A stretch of 64,000 bases of DNA from Clostridia bacterium (GCA_022791475.1 JAAVZD010000014.1:1-64000); one strand, 5' to 3'. Positions 9,162 through 19,334 are shown, counted from the stretch's first letter. Made by a program: numbers and translations. The notes: a model not told the origin generated them from the letters alone.

Positions 9162-9689
9162 ATGAATTTCATTAGTTACATATCATCTGCTGCAATACCA
9201 ATTATAATGCTCATAATAATTATATATGGATTATTAGAAAAAAATAAAGTATATGATACTTTTATTGAAGGAGCGAAAGAAGGAATTGAAATAGTATTTA
9301 ATATTTTTCCTACATTAATAGGAATATTTGTAGCAGTAGGAGCACTTAGAAGCTCTGGAATTTTAGATTTAATTATCAATTTTATTTCTCCACTTACAAA
9401 TATGTTAAAAATACCAAGTGAAATAATGCCACTTGCACTTATAAGACCAATATCAGGTAGTGCATCAACAGCTGTTGCAACAGATATTATGACTAATTTT
9501 GGAGTGGATAGTAAAATAGGGTTAATAGCAGCTACAATTATGGGTTCTACAGAAACTACATTATATACAATAGCAATTTATACAAGTTGTGTAGGAATAA
9601 AGAAAATAAGATTTGTACTAGCTGCAGCTTTAATAGCAGATTTTGTAGGAATGGTATTTTCTGTAGTATTATGGGGACTAATGTCGTAA
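9162..9689 (+). CDS. spmB: Spore maturation protein B
   Basis: 175-residue polytopic membrane protein; 'RPISGSASTAVATDIM' and 'IMGSTETTLYTIAIY' are SpmB signatures. Partner of SpmA in spore core dehydration. AGGAGGG lies before the ATG. Directly after the stop there is a second promoter-like sequence that leads into noncoding DNA. Confidence 0.93.
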   Translation: MNFISYISSAAIPIIMLIIIIYGLLEKNKVYDTFIEGAKEGIEIVFNIFPTLIGIFVAVGALRSSGILDLIINFISPLTNMLKIPSEIMPLALIRPISGSASTAVATDIMTNFGVDSKIGLIAATIMGSTETTLYTIAIYTSCVGIKKIRFVLAAALIADFVGMVFSVVLWGLMS

Positions 9690-9697
9690 AGTTTTTC

Positions 9698-9726
9698 TTG
9701 ACATAATGCAAAACCCGTGTTATCAT
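9698..9726 (+). promoter_or_regulatory. Orphan sigma-A promoter downstream of spmB
   Basis: TTGACA-17-TATCAT with no reading frame on the + strand for over 500 bp. It may drive a small RNA ending near the 9848-9879 hairpin; this is inference. Confidence 0.5.
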
Positions 9727-10129
9727 ATTTAACATAAGATACAAAAAATTATTTCACAGTATTTTAATCAAAAGTATAATTTTAAAGTTATTAAACAAGA
9801 ATTAATTCAAAAACAATTAAAAATAATCAGGTAAAATAATTTAAAAAATTGAATTGATGAAGAATAAAATCAATTCAATAAATAATTAAAAGATTAATTT
9901 AGGAAAATTTATTCAAAAAAATAACCAAATAAATAATAAAAGATTAATTTAATAAAATAATAATTAAAATTAATTAATAAAAAGTAATTTTAAAATTTAA
10001 TCTTAAAAATCAAATATAAGAAATAAAAATTTTATAAAAATAGAGATGGAATAAAAAACAAGCTGGAATTTAAAAATAAAAATCCAACTTCTAACTTCCA
10101 ACCTCTAACTTCAAATTACGCTATTATTT

Positions 10130-10241
10130 TTGTAGGAAGAGATAAAAAAGTTTACTTTTCGAAAGTATAATAAGCCCACCCCTTTCTTTCAAATATATAT
10201 ATGATAAGCCCCTATCTAAAAATATATTACTCTTCCTACAA
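10130..10241. repeat. Palindromic element with 12-bp terminal inverted repeats
   Basis: TTGTAGGAAGAG (10130-10141) is matched by its exact complement at 10230-10241. The interior contains AAGCCCC/ATAGGGGCTT-like segments related to the dispersed hairpin family. It sits just past the 3' end of rlmH. Confidence 0.65.
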
Positions 10242-10253
10242 TTTATATATAAA

Positions 10254-10733
10254 TTACCTATGATAAGTTTCATTATTAGATATTTTAAAAGCTCTAAATA
10301 ATTGTTCTAATAAAAATACTCTAATTAATTGATGTGGGAATGTCATTTTTGAAAAACATATCTTTTCATTTACTGTACTTAAAAATTCATTAGTCATACC
10401 AAGGCTTCCACCAATTATAATTGTTATATTACTATTAATTAAAGAAATATTATCAATTTTTTTAGAAAATTCTTCAGAAGAAAGCTCTTTGCCAGTTAAA
10501 TCTAAAGCAACCACGTAGCTATCTTTTTTTATATGTGAAGAAATACGCTCACATTCTTTACATTTAACTTCATAAAGTAATTTTTCGCTTTCATTTGAAG
10601 GCAATTTTTCATCTAATAATTCAATAATATTTAAAGAGCAATATTTAGAAAGCCTTTTAGAATATTCATTTATTGCATCTTTTAAATATTTTTCTTTTAA
10701 TTTACCTACACAAATCACATCTATATGTAACAT
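10254..10733 (-). CDS. rlmH: 23S rRNA pseudouridine-1915 N3-methyltransferase RlmH
   Basis: 159 residues, the normal SPOUT-class length. Signatures: 'VGKLKEKYL' at the start, 'IGGSLGM' in the knot and the C-terminal 'FPHQLIRVFLLEQLFRAFKI'. Methylates pseudouridine 1915 in helix 69 of 23S rRNA. Downstream of walJ by 12 bp, same strand, a conserved Firmicutes pair. The C-terminus is 'YHR', typical. Confidence 0.96.
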   Translation of the reverse strand: MLHIDVICVGKLKEKYLKDAINEYSKRLSKYCSLNIIELLDEKLPSNESEKLLYEVKCKECERISSHIKKDSYVVALDLTGKELSSEEFSKKIDNISLINSNITIIIGGSLGMTNEFLSTVNEKICFSKMTFPHQLIRVFLLEQLFRAFKISNNETYHR

Positions 10734-10745
10734 AGAATCACCTTT

Positions 10746-11534
10746 CTAACCAATATCTATTATTGGGCTTACATTATATCTATCTGCAACACTTAATCTA
10801 AAAGAACTATTATTAATATTATTTTCTATTAAATGTTCTACAACAGTTTTATATGCAAGCTCAGGAAAGTTATTTTCTTTACTCAAATGTCCTAACATTA
10901 CAGTATTTAAACCATTTTTAGCAAGATAAGAAATAGTTTTACCAGCAACATCATTAGATAAATGTCCATTAGGTCCAGAAATTCTTTGTTTTAAAGGATA
11001 TGGATATCTAGAACATTTAAGAATATTTAAATCGTAATTAGATTCAAGCAAAACAAAATTACTATTAGTTAAATTTTCTACAATTTCGTTTGTCATATGT
11101 CCTATATCTGTTGCTATGCTTATTTTTTTATCTTTATGATAAACATTAAAACCACAAGGGTTTGCAGCATCATGAGGAATACTAAAAGGAACAATTGATA
11201 AATCACCAATATTAAATTTATTAAAAGTAAAATATTTAATATTTTCTTCAGTTAATTTTTCTTTATGTTGTTTTAGAGAGTTCCAAGTTTCCTTATTTGC
11301 GTATACTGGAATATTATATTTTTTTGAAAATGTACTAATTCCTTTTGTATGGTCTGAATGTTCATGTGTTATTAATATGGCATCAATTTGAGTAGGTTCA
11401 ATATTTATACTATTTAAAGCATCTGCTATTTTTTTAGCACTTTCGCCTACGTCAACTAATATTTTAGTATTTTCTGTTTGAATAAGTGATGAATTTCCGC
11501 TACTCCCACTATATAAACTGCAAAATTTAAACAT
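10746..11534 (-). CDS. walJ: MBL-fold metallohydrolase WalJ (YycJ)
   Basis: 262 residues. Metallo-beta-lactamase motif 'THEHSDH' near residue 55, with 'GSSGNSSL' at the N-terminus and further metal ligands downstream. YycJ/WalJ is a 5'-exonuclease-like protein linked to wall and DNA metabolism in Bacillus; the walJ-rlmH order supports the assignment. No walKR genes are nearby. Confidence 0.88.
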   Translation of the reverse strand: MFKFCSLYSGSSGNSSLIQTENTKILVDVGESAKKIADALNSINIEPTQIDAILITHEHSDHTKGISTFSKKYNIPVYANKETWNSLKQHKEKLTEENIKYFTFNKFNIGDLSIVPFSIPHDAANPCGFNVYHKDKKISIATDIGHMTNEIVENLTNSNFVLLESNYDLNILKCSRYPYPLKQRISGPNGHLSNDVAGKTISYLAKNGLNTVMLGHLSKENNFPELAYKTVVEHLIENNINNSSFRLSVADRYNVSPIIDIG

Positions 11535-11558
11535 CTTTTATTTCGTCCTTTGCTTTCT

Positions 11559-12830
11559 TTAAAATATATCTTCTTCTATAACTCTTTGTATATTTGCACC
11601 TAAATTTTTAAATTTTTCTTCTATATTTTCATAACCTCTATCTATATGATAAATATTTGTTATAGAAGTTTCACCATTTGCTACAATACCTGCAATAATA
11701 AGTGCTGCACCAGCACGAAGGTCAGTTGCCTCAACTGGAGCACCATAAAGTTTTTCTACACCTGTAAATACTGCAGATTTACCTTGATTTATAATATTAG
11801 CACCCATTTTGTTTAATTCGTTTGTATATTGAAATCTAGATTCCCAAATACCTTCATTAATTATGCTTGTACCATTTGCTAAGCTTAAACACACACCTAT
11901 TTGAGGTTGTAAGTCAGTAGGAAAACCTGGATATGGCATAGTTGTAATATTTGCACTATTTGGCATAGTATCTATCCATATTCTAATAGAATCATCATGA
12001 ATTTTTATATTAGCGCCCATTTCAATAATTTTAGCCGTTAAACAATCTAAATGTTCAGGAATACAATTTTTTATTAAAATATCTCCTTTTGTTGCAACAG
12101 CAGCAAGCATAAAAGTACCTGCCTCTATTTGATCTGGAACAACTGAGTACGTAGTATTACCAGAAAGTTTTTCTACGCCATTAATCTTTATTGTATCTGT
12201 ACCAGCACCACGAATATCTGCTCCCATAGTATTTAAAAAGTTTGCAATGTCAACAACATGAGGTTCTTTTGCAACATTTTCAATTATTGTAGTACCTTCA
12301 GCTAAAACACTAGCAAGCATAACATTAATTGTAGCACCAACTGATACTTTATCTAAATATATATGTGTACCTACAAGTTTTTTTGCAGAAGCATTAATTT
12401 TACCTTCTAAAATATCTACTGTTGCTCCAAGGGCTTCAAAACCTTTAATGTGTTGATCTATAGGTCTTGCACCCAAGTTACATCCACCAGGAAGACCTAC
12501 TACAGCAGCTTTACATCTACCTAAAAGAGCTCCAATTAAATAATATGATGCTCTAAATTTGCTAGTTAAGTCAATAGGTGTTTTAAAGTTTAAAATATTT
12601 CTAGAGTCTATGGTAACTTCATTATTACCATTCCATGTAACTTTTGCTCCTAATTCTTCTAATATTTTACAAGAAATTTTCACATCACTAATATATGGTA
12701 AGTTACTTATTGTACAAATACCATCTATTAATAATGTTGCAGGAAGTATTGCAACAGCTGCATTTTTTGCTCCACCAATTACTACTTCACCAGAAAGTCT
12801 TGTACCACCTTTTATTACTAATTTTTCCAA
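11559..12830 (-). CDS. murA: UDP-N-acetylglucosamine 1-carboxyvinyltransferase MurA
   Basis: 423 residues. Starts with the standard 'EKLVIKGGTRLSGEV', carries 'GGAKNA' (catalytic Lys), the active-site Cys loop 'GGCNLGARPID' and 'RAGAALIIAG'. First committed step of peptidoglycan synthesis: transfers enolpyruvate from PEP to UDP-GlcNAc. I choose the TTG at 12830, preceded by GGGGGT; a longer in-frame TTG at 12845 overlaps that site. Transcribed with walJ and rlmH downstream. Confidence 0.95.
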   Translation of the reverse strand: MEKLVIKGGTRLSGEVVIGGAKNAAVAILPATLLIDGICTISNLPYISDVKISCKILEELGAKVTWNGNNEVTIDSRNILNFKTPIDLTSKFRASYYLIGALLGRCKAAVVGLPGGCNLGARPIDQHIKGFEALGATVDILEGKINASAKKLVGTHIYLDKVSVGATINVMLASVLAEGTTIIENVAKEPHVVDIANFLNTMGADIRGAGTDTIKINGVEKLSGNTTYSVVPDQIEAGTFMLAAVATKGDILIKNCIPEHLDCLTAKIIEMGANIKIHDDSIRIWIDTMPNSANITTMPYPGFPTDLQPQIGVCLSLANGTSIINEGIWESRFQYTNELNKMGANIINQGKSAVFTGVEKLYGAPVEATDLRAGAALIIAGIVANGETSITNIYHIDRGYENIEEKFKNLGANIQRVIEEDIF

Positions 12831-12907
12831 ATATATTACCCCCAAAAGTAAAATTATTTATTATTAATTATTCACTATTCATTCTATACTGCTAATTAAA
12901 AAAATAT

Positions 12908-12964
12908 TGTATAGGCTTAATCGATAAGAAATACTCAAAAAGTATTTACTGAATTATGCCCTTC
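12908..12964 (+). repeat. Dispersed hairpin repeat, copy 4
   Basis: TGTATAGGCTTAATCGATAAG... with right arm ...ACTGAATTATGCCCTT. Lies between murA and spoIIR. Confidence 0.75.
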
Positions 12965-12983
12965 TTAAAAAAATACTCGTCTA

Positions 12984-13014
12984 AAAAAATAGAATATTAA
13001 AAATATTCTATTTT
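12984..13014 (-). terminator. Terminator of spoIIR
   Basis: 13-bp stem AAAATAGAATATT/AATATTCTATTTT (12986-12998, 13002-13014) with a T-run on the - strand. Confidence 0.75.
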
Positions 13015-13050
13015 CTTACATAATATATCACAAATTATACATTTTTACAA

Positions 13051-13716
13051 CTATTTTTTTGCAGTTAATATATTTGTATTTTGTAGTAATTCAATTAATT
13101 TAAATTTAAGCTTAATTTCAGAAGAATCTTTATTAGAAATTATATCATATTCTTCTTCATTTAATTCACTTTCTAAAAGCTCTTTAGACTCTTCAGGAAC
13201 AATACCAGAGGTCACATTTACAAAGCATAGAGGTGGAAACATTACACACCACCAGTTTTGACCCTTGGCCTCTCCTATTTTTACTCTTAAAGCATCATAA
13301 TATCCAGCCGGAATAGAAATATCACCATAATGTTTTGTAGGAAAATCAAAATTTCCTATTTCAACAGTAACATCATAATTATAACCATTTTCTATAATAG
13401 TTTTTTTAGCTATATTATAAAATTCATCAGTATGAGCTTTAGCAATTTGGATTGCTTCTTCTTTATTATTAGCATTAATAGATATATCATTCATATATGC
13501 AATTAAATTATCCCTAACAATGTATTTTAAATCTTGATCTTCTTTGCTATCACTATTTGCTATTACATGAAGCCTAAAAATACTGTTTTCTAAGTCGCTT
13601 GAAACAGCTGTTACATAGAAAAATGCAGATATAAATATATAAATACTTAATAAAATTATCAAAATTAAGGAATATTTTACTTTTTTGGAACATATAATAT
13701 TTAATAAAGTTTTCAT
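13051..13716 (-). CDS. spoIIR: Stage II sporulation protein R
   Basis: 221 residues with an N-terminal membrane/signal segment (about residues 15-38), then 'FRLHVIANSDSKEDQ' and 'NWWCVMFPPLCFV', both diagnostic. SpoIIR is the forespore signal that activates SpoIIGA to process pro-sigma-E. The ATG at 13716 has GGAGGT 7 nt ahead; the TTG at 13728 lies inside that ribosome site. Its own terminator separates it from murA. Confidence 0.95.
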   Translation of the reverse strand: MKTLLNIICSKKVKYSLILIILLSIYIFISAFFYVTAVSSDLENSIFRLHVIANSDSKEDQDLKYIVRDNLIAYMNDISINANNKEEAIQIAKAHTDEFYNIAKKTIIENGYNYDVTVEIGNFDFPTKHYGDISIPAGYYDALRVKIGEAKGQNWWCVMFPPLCFVNVTSGIVPEESKELLESELNEEEYDIISNKDSSEIKLKFKLIELLQNTNILTAKK

Positions 13717-13858
13717 ACAAACCTCCAAATTTTTTATATTTATTAAAAGTATTTACAATTAAAAAATAAATATACATATTTGGAAAAGATTTATAAAAAC
13801 TTTTAGTATAAAGTTATAAATATGTCGAAATATAGCGAAAACTTTATTTGTAATATTC

Positions 13859-13887
13859 TTGACATGTTTGTAATAAAATGGTAAAAT
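13859..13887 (+). promoter_or_regulatory. Sigma-A type promoter
   Basis: TTGACA (13859-13864), 17 bp, TAAAAT (13882-13887), about 100 bp upstream of the gene at 13996. The leader is A-rich with a possible AGCAAAA/TTTTGCT pairing. Confidence 0.65.
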
Positions 13888-13995
13888 TTACCAGTAAGCA
13901 AAAACAAAAAAGCAAGATTTCCCTAAGAATTTTTCTGAAAATCAATGTAAAACTTTTGTAAATTTTGCTAAAACAAAAGAGGAGGCTATGCCAAA

Positions 13996-14514
13996 ATGAG
14001 TAATCAAAAGAATAAAATTTCAAAATTATGTAGTTTTTATGTAAGTGACTGGCACTTAATTACAATGTTACTTCCTTACATAAACAAGAAAATTAATGAA
14101 GAAGTAGAAATAGCCACAGTATTAGAAAAAGATATAGAAAATAACGTAAAAACATTAGTAGAAAAATTGAACTTAAAAAACGAGAGAAAAATATTAAAAA
14201 TTAATTGGAAAAACAAAAGTGAAAATATTGAAAATATAGTAAAAGATGAAATAGGAAAAGAAATACTAATTATAGTAAATGGAAGCAAAGATTTTATAAG
14301 AAAATCTAATGACCAAATATCAAATTATTTAGAATTAAATAGTAACAAATTTGAAAATACAAACATTAAAATAGTAGATTGTTATGAAATAGTCGAATTT
14401 AATGGAAGTATAATAGAAATTCTAGATGAGCATGACAAAATATTAAATACTTCTGGTGAAAAAGAAATAAATGAAGTATTTGAAGATTATAATAGAAAAG
14501 AAAAAATAAGTTAA
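13996..14514 (+). CDS. Hypothetical protein, 172 residues
   Basis: Soluble, Lys/Glu/Asn-rich protein starting after AGAGGAGG. N-terminal 'LCSFYVSDWHLITMLLPYI' and 'EIATVLEKDI' look conserved in style, but I do not recognise a family. No membrane segment or metal motif. It stands alone with its own promoter, and a hairpin repeat with T-run follows. Confidence 0.65.
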   Translation: MSNQKNKISKLCSFYVSDWHLITMLLPYINKKINEEVEIATVLEKDIENNVKTLVEKLNLKNERKILKINWKNKSENIENIVKDEIGKEILIIVNGSKDFIRKSNDQISNYLELNSNKFENTNIKIVDCYEIVEFNGSIIEILDEHDKILNTSGEKEINEVFEDYNRKEKIS

Positions 14515-14570
14515 AAAAGTAAAGACGTTCATACATCTTTTTATAAAACAAGTAAAAAAATAATTTAAAC

Positions 14571-14628
14571 CATAGGGGCTTAATCGGTAAAGAATAACTA
14601 AAGGAATTTACCGAATTACGCCTTTTTT
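14571..14628 (+). repeat. Dispersed hairpin repeat, copy 5 (terminator-like)
   Basis: ATAGGGGCTTAATCGGTAAAG... pairs with ...TTTACCGAATTACGCC and is followed by six Ts. It may serve as the terminator of the gene at 13996. Confidence 0.8.
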
Positions 14629-14765
14629 GTATACGAAAAATCAATTTTAAATGTAAGAGAATGAAGTTTAATTCTGCTTATGTGATGAATTCACTATTTA
14701 TAATATTACATATTTGACGAAAAAATAATTAAATAATATAATAAGAAAAAAGAAAGGAAAATAGT

Positions 14766-16014
14766 ATGGAAGATAAATATTTATTGGTAAAACAAAAGCT
14801 AAGTAAGTATGGACAAGTACATTTATTAAAATTTTATGAAGAACTAACTGAGGAAGAAAAAGAAAATTTATTAGAAGATATATTAGAAATAAATTTTGAG
14901 CAAATTGAAAAATTATATAAAGAAACAAGAATAGAAGAAAAATTTAAAGAAGATGTAATAGAACATATAAAATATACAGACAAAGAAAAGTTAACTATGG
15001 AAGACAAAGAATATTATAATAAAATAGGAGAAAAAATCATAAAAAATAATGAATATGCTGTAGTAACATTAGCAGGAGGACAACGGAACAAGACTTGGAC
15101 ACAACGGACCAAAAGGAACATATATAGTAGGTTATGATATAAATAAAAGTATATTTGAATTGCTTGCAGATACAATGAAAGAATATTGTAAAAAATATGG
15201 AATAAAAATTCAGTGGTATATAATGACAAGTAAAGAAAACAACAAAGAAACAGTAGAATTCTTTGAAAAAAACCATTATTTTGAATATGGAAAAGAAAAT
15301 ATAAAATTCTTTATTCAAACACAATTACCTATGCTTGATGAAGAAGGAAAAATATTATTAGAAACAAAATCGAAGGTAAGAAAAGCAGCTGATGGGCATG
15401 GTGGAATATTTAAAACAATGCTAAACACTGGAATTATTAAAGATATGCAACAAAAGAATATAAAATGGGTATATATAGGAGCAGTAGACAATATTTTATC
15501 AAAAATGGTAGATTCACTATTAGTAGGAATGGTAACAGAAAAGAAACTTTTAGTAGGAACGAAAAGTATAGTAAAAGCATGTCCAGAAGAAAAAGTAGGA
15601 GTATTTTGTAAGAAAAATGGAAAACCTTCAGTAGTAGAGTATACTGAAATTTCAAAAGAGATGTCAGAAGAAAAATGTGAAAATGGAGAGCTTAAATTTA
15701 GTGAATCTCATATATTATGCAATTTATTTAATATAGAAACTATTATAAAAATGTGTAATGAAGATTTTAAATACCATGTAGCACATAAAAAATCAAATTA
15801 TATAGATGAAAGTGGAAATTTAATAAAACCAGAAAGACCAAATGCATATAAATTTGAAAACTTTTTATTTGATAGTTTTGAAAGAATGAATGATATTGTA
15901 ATATTAAGAGTAAAAAGAGAAGATGAATTTGCACCAATAAAAAATGCAGAAGGCGTAGATAGCCCAGAGACAGCAAGAGAGTTATATAATAATTTTAAAA
16001 ATAAAAATAAATAA
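14766..16014 (+). CDS. UAP1-type UDP-sugar pyrophosphorylase, split by CGG (+1)
   Basis: Two frames (14766-15086 and 15085-16014) together give a 415-residue UDP-GlcNAc/UDP-hexose pyrophosphorylase. The break falls inside the invariant nucleotide-binding loop: frame 1 reads 'TLAGGQ' then CGG at 15084-15086; skipping its C continues 'GTRLGHNGPKGTY'. Without the skip the loop is destroyed and translation stops at 15137. Downstream sequence is undecayed. It would make UDP-activated sugar from UTP and sugar-1-phosphate, next to a phosphohexomutase that makes that phosphate. Could be a sequence error, but twelve similar sites exist in the window. Confidence 0.85.
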
Positions 16015-16032
16015 TAAAAGATAAAATTAATT

Positions 16033-16085
16033 TGTAGGGGCTAAATCGGTAAGAAATACCATATAGGAACACCGAATTTTGCCCT
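16033..16085 (+). repeat. Dispersed hairpin repeat, copy 6
   Basis: TGTAGGGGCTAAATCGGTAAG...ACACCGAATTTTGCCCTA, between the pyrophosphorylase and the phosphohexomutase. A separate CCTTCTA/TAGAAGG hairpin follows at 16171-16198. Confidence 0.8.
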
Positions 16086-16274
16086 AAAAAATGTAAAAAA
16101 ACATAGAGAAGATTATTAATTGCCCACTCTTCGAAGAAATTACTTAAATAAATAGACATAAAATAAGCCACCTTCTACAGATATATAAATATAGAAGGTT
16201 ACTCTACAGATAATAATTAATACTATTTTTAACTATTATTGTTAATAGTACAAATATTTTACAAGGAGAAGAAA

Positions 16275-17993
16275 ATGGAATACAAAGAAAAATATAAAGA
16301 ATGGTTAGAAAATCCATATTTTGATGAAGAAACAAAAGAAGAATTGAAAAAAATAGAAAATGATGATAAAGAAATAGAAGATAGATTTTATAAAGAACTA
16401 GAATTTGGAACTGCTGGCTTAAGAGGTGTAATTGGAAGCGGTACTAATAGAATGAATAAATATACAGTAGGGAAAGCAACTCAAGGATTAGCAAATTTTA
16501 TAAAAAAAGAAAAAGGCCAAGAAAAAGGAGTTGTAATTTCTTATGATTCAAGAAATATGTCTAAAGAATTTAGTGAAGTAGCAGCACTTTGTTTAAATGC
16601 TAATGGAATTAAAACATATGTATTTGAAAGCCTGAGGCCAGTTCCAGAACTTTCATATGCTGTTAGAAAATTAGGTTCTATAGCAGGAATAATGATAACA
16701 GCAAGTCATAATCCAGCAAAATACAATGGATATAAAGTTTACTGGGAAGATGGTGCTCAAATAACTTCTCCAAAAGATAAATTAATAATAAACGAAGTTA
16801 AAAACATAAAAAAATATGAAGAAATAAAAATGATATCTAAAAACGAAGCTATTAAAAATAATTTATATAATATGATAGGAGAAAATATTGATAATAGTTA
16901 TATAGAAGAACTAAAAAAACAATTACAAAATCCAGAAGTAATAAAAGAAGAAAATAACTTAAGCATAGTATATACGCCATTACATGGAACAGGAAATATA
17001 CCAGTAAAAAGAATATTAAAAGAAATTGGCTTTGAAAATGTTAATGTAGTAAATGAGCAAGAAAATCCAGATGGAAATTTTCCAACAGTGAAATATCCAA
17101 ACCCAGAAGATAAAAAAGCTTTTGAACTTGCATTAAAATTAGCAAAAGAAAAAAATGCAGAAATAATTTTAGCAACAGACCCAGATGCAGATAGATTAGG
17201 AGTATATGCAAAAGATTCACAAAGTGGAGAATATAAAGCATTTACAGGTAATATGTCAGCATTATTAATTGCTGAATATATATTATCTCAAAAAAAGGAA
17301 AAAAACACACTTTCAAAAAATGGTGTAATTATAAAAAGTATAGTTTCTTCAATAATGGCAAAACCAATAGCAGAAGAATATAACTTAAAACTGATAGAAG
17401 TATTAACAGGTTTTAAATATATTGGGGAAAAAATAAAAGAATTTGAGCTTTCAAATGAATATACTTATGAATTCGGTTATGAAGAAAGTTATGGATGCTT
17501 AGTAGGAACCCACGCAAGAGATAAAGACGCAATTGTAGCAGTAATGCTTCTATGTGAAGCAGCAGCATTTTATAAAAGGCACGGTTTAACTTTATGGGAT
17601 AAAATGGTTCAAATGTATGAAAAATATGGATACTATAAAGAAGATACAATAAGTATAACACTAGAAGGAGCAGATGGTGCAGTAAAAATAAGAGAAATAA
17701 TGCAAAAATTACGAAGTGAACCACCAATTAATTTTGGAGAATACAAAGTAGAAAAAATAAGAGATTACAATATTGGGGAAATTTTAAATGTAAAAACTGC
17801 AGAAAAAGAAACTATAAATCTTCCAAATTCAAATGTATTATATTATGAATTAAATGAAGATAGTTGGATATGTATTAGACCATCAGGAACAGAACCAAAA
17901 ATAAAATATTATATAGGAGTAAAAGGAACATCTTTTAAAGATGCTAACGAGAAGTTAGAAGAATTAATAAAAACAATAAAAAATCAAGCTTAA
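16275..17993 (+). CDS. Phosphoglucomutase/phosphomannomutase family protein
   Basis: 572 residues, alpha-D-phosphohexomutase superfamily. 'FGTAGLRGVIGSGTNRMN' opens domain 1; the phospho-serine loop 'TASHNPAKYNGYK', the Mg-binding 'DPDADRLG', the sugar loop 'GYEESYG' and the phosphate loop 'RPSGTEPK' are intact. Interconverts hexose-6- and hexose-1-phosphates for the neighbouring UDP-sugar enzyme. The ATG at 16275 follows AAGGAGAAG; an upstream TTG start is unlikely. Confidence 0.93.
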   Translation: MEYKEKYKEWLENPYFDEETKEELKKIENDDKEIEDRFYKELEFGTAGLRGVIGSGTNRMNKYTVGKATQGLANFIKKEKGQEKGVVISYDSRNMSKEFSEVAALCLNANGIKTYVFESLRPVPELSYAVRKLGSIAGIMITASHNPAKYNGYKVYWEDGAQITSPKDKLIINEVKNIKKYEEIKMISKNEAIKNNLYNMIGENIDNSYIEELKKQLQNPEVIKEENNLSIVYTPLHGTGNIPVKRILKEIGFENVNVVNEQENPDGNFPTVKYPNPEDKKAFELALKLAKEKNAEIILATDPDADRLGVYAKDSQSGEYKAFTGNMSALLIAEYILSQKKEKNTLSKNGVIIKSIVSSIMAKPIAEEYNLKLIEVLTGFKYIGEKIKEFELSNEYTYEFGYEESYGCLVGTHARDKDAIVAVMLLCEAAAFYKRHGLTLWDKMVQMYEKYGYYKEDTISITLEGADGAVKIREIMQKLRSEPPINFGEYKVEKIRDYNIGEILNVKTAEKETINLPNSNVLYYELNEDSWICIRPSGTEPKIKYYIGVKGTSFKDANEKLEELIKTIKNQA

Positions 17994-18008
17994 GCTTGAT
18001 TTTTTATA
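17978..18008 (+). terminator. Terminator overlapping the stop of the phosphohexomutase gene
   Basis: Palindrome centred on AAGCTT/AAGCTT with AAATC/GATTT extensions (17978-18005) and a T-run; the stop codon is inside the stem. Confidence 0.75.
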
Positions 18009-18080
18009 TTATAATATACTATTTTTAGTTCAAACTGTAAAGTCTACATTAATAATAATACTAATGAAAATTCAAGTAAA

Positions 18081-18461
18081 TTAAGTGCTTTCTTGATTCA
18101 TTATAAATTCTGTTATTTCTTTCTTTAAAATTTCATTATTTGTTTTATAAGTACTAAAGAAAGAAACAAGATCATTAAATGTACCAATTTGTAATTCTTT
18201 TTCATTCACCTGAAATGCAAAAGGAAAATTAGAATTTAAAGTAAGTTCTTTTGGAAATTTTTGATTACAGGTAAATTCATCAAATGATCTTATATTTTTA
18301 ATAACAGATGGTGGAACCTTATAAAAATATTCAATTTTAAAACTATTATAGTCATCATGAGGAAAGTAAAATTTCCCATCACGTTCAAGAACAACATAGA
18401 CAAAACCAGGAACAACATTAAAAATATTAACAACTCCATAAGGTTTATATGTTCTCGCCAT
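18081..18461 (-). CDS. Hypothetical protein, 126 residues
   Basis: Starts 'MARTYKPYG' at 18461 with GGAGGATATTTT ahead; longer versions are unsupported. Soluble, rich in Phe/Tyr/Asn, with no membrane segment. I recognise no domain. Monocistronic on the - strand, between two convergent or unrelated units. Confidence 0.65.
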   Translation of the reverse strand: MARTYKPYGVVNIFNVVPGFVYVVLERDGKFYFPHDDYNSFKIEYFYKVPPSVIKNIRSFDEFTCNQKFPKELTLNSNFPFAFQVNEKELQIGTFNDLVSFFSTYKTNNEILKKEITEFIMNQEST

Positions 18462-18578
18462 AAAATATCCTCCTTCAATATGAATACAGAATAAATAGTA
18501 CAAGTTACATAAAAGATTATAACACAAAAAAATAAAGAAGTAAAGAATTAATACAAATAATCTTTACTCCTAATTTTA

Positions 18579-19334
18579 TTAATTTTCTTCTTTAATTACT
18601 TCGGCTTCCACATTTTCTTTAGTTCCTGCTAAACCTTCATAGAAACATATAAATGTTACTATTATATAAGGCATTAACCAAAGCATACCAATTCCAAATG
18701 TAAAGCTTGCTAGTATTGCCCAACCGATAAATGTAAGGCTTAACCAGAAGAATTTCCATCTATTGCCTTTCATTAATTCTTCACTTTTTTCAACAATTTC
18801 TTTACCTGTTTTGTCAATATTATCATATAAAATGTAGTAAGATAAAGAATAGTAATAAGATTTTACAACTAGATATATTAAAGAAGCAATATATCCAATT
18901 GCACCAACAATTGCAAGACCAGCAAAACCAGTAGTAGCACTAGCAGATTTGAACGCTATACCTACACCAGCTCCAATTCCTGAAAATGTCATTAGCATTA
19001 TAAATACAACTACTAATACAACTGGAATTATTAATTTTAAAACCATATTTCCAAAAACTGCCCAAACTTTTGCAAATGAAGAAAAACCAATAGTTAAGAA
19101 ATCTGTATAAGTTACTTCTTCATTTCTTTTTAGTTTCATGAAAGAAACTAATATACCATAAGATAATGGTACTGTAACTACAAATAAAGCAATACTTCCT
19201 ATAAATGGTATAAGGTTTAAAACAAAAGATATAACAAATGTAATTATAGTATAAACAAGAGTAATTAAAGCTGCTTTACCCCATTTACCATTTAAAGCTT
19301 CACGTGCACTTTTTCTTAATTCTGATGATGTCAT
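18579..19334 (-). CDS. DUF975-family integral membrane protein
   Basis: 251 residues. The N-terminus 'SSELRKSAREALNGKWG' followed by several transmembrane helices is the DUF975 pattern; function unknown in the family. Strong ribosome site AAAGGAGGT. The C-terminus is acidic and cytoplasmic. Confidence 0.85.
   Translation of the reverse strand: MTSSELRKSAREALNGKWGKAALITLVYTIITFVISFVLNLIPFIGSIALFVVTVPLSYGILVSFMKLKRNEEVTYTDFLTIGFSSFAKVWAVFGNMVLKLIIPVVLVVVFIMLMTFSGIGAGVGIAFKSASATTGFAGLAIVGAIGYIASLIYLVVKSYYYSLSYYILYDNIDKTGKEIVEKSEELMKGNRWKFFWLSLTFIGWAILASFTFGIGMLWLMPYIIVTFICFYEGLAGTKENVEAEVIKEEN

Larger units (their letters stand above)
9690..10253. other. 564-bp intergenic region with orphan promoter, hairpin and palindromic element
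   Basis: TTGACA (9698-9703), 17 bp, TATCAT (9721-9726) forms a good + strand promoter with no downstream gene on that strand. A perfect 11-bp stem follows (9848-9858 with 9869-9879). After low-complexity sequence, a block of CTTCTAACTT-type repeats lies at 10087-10120, then the palindromic element at 10130. No coding frame seen. Confidence 0.6.
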
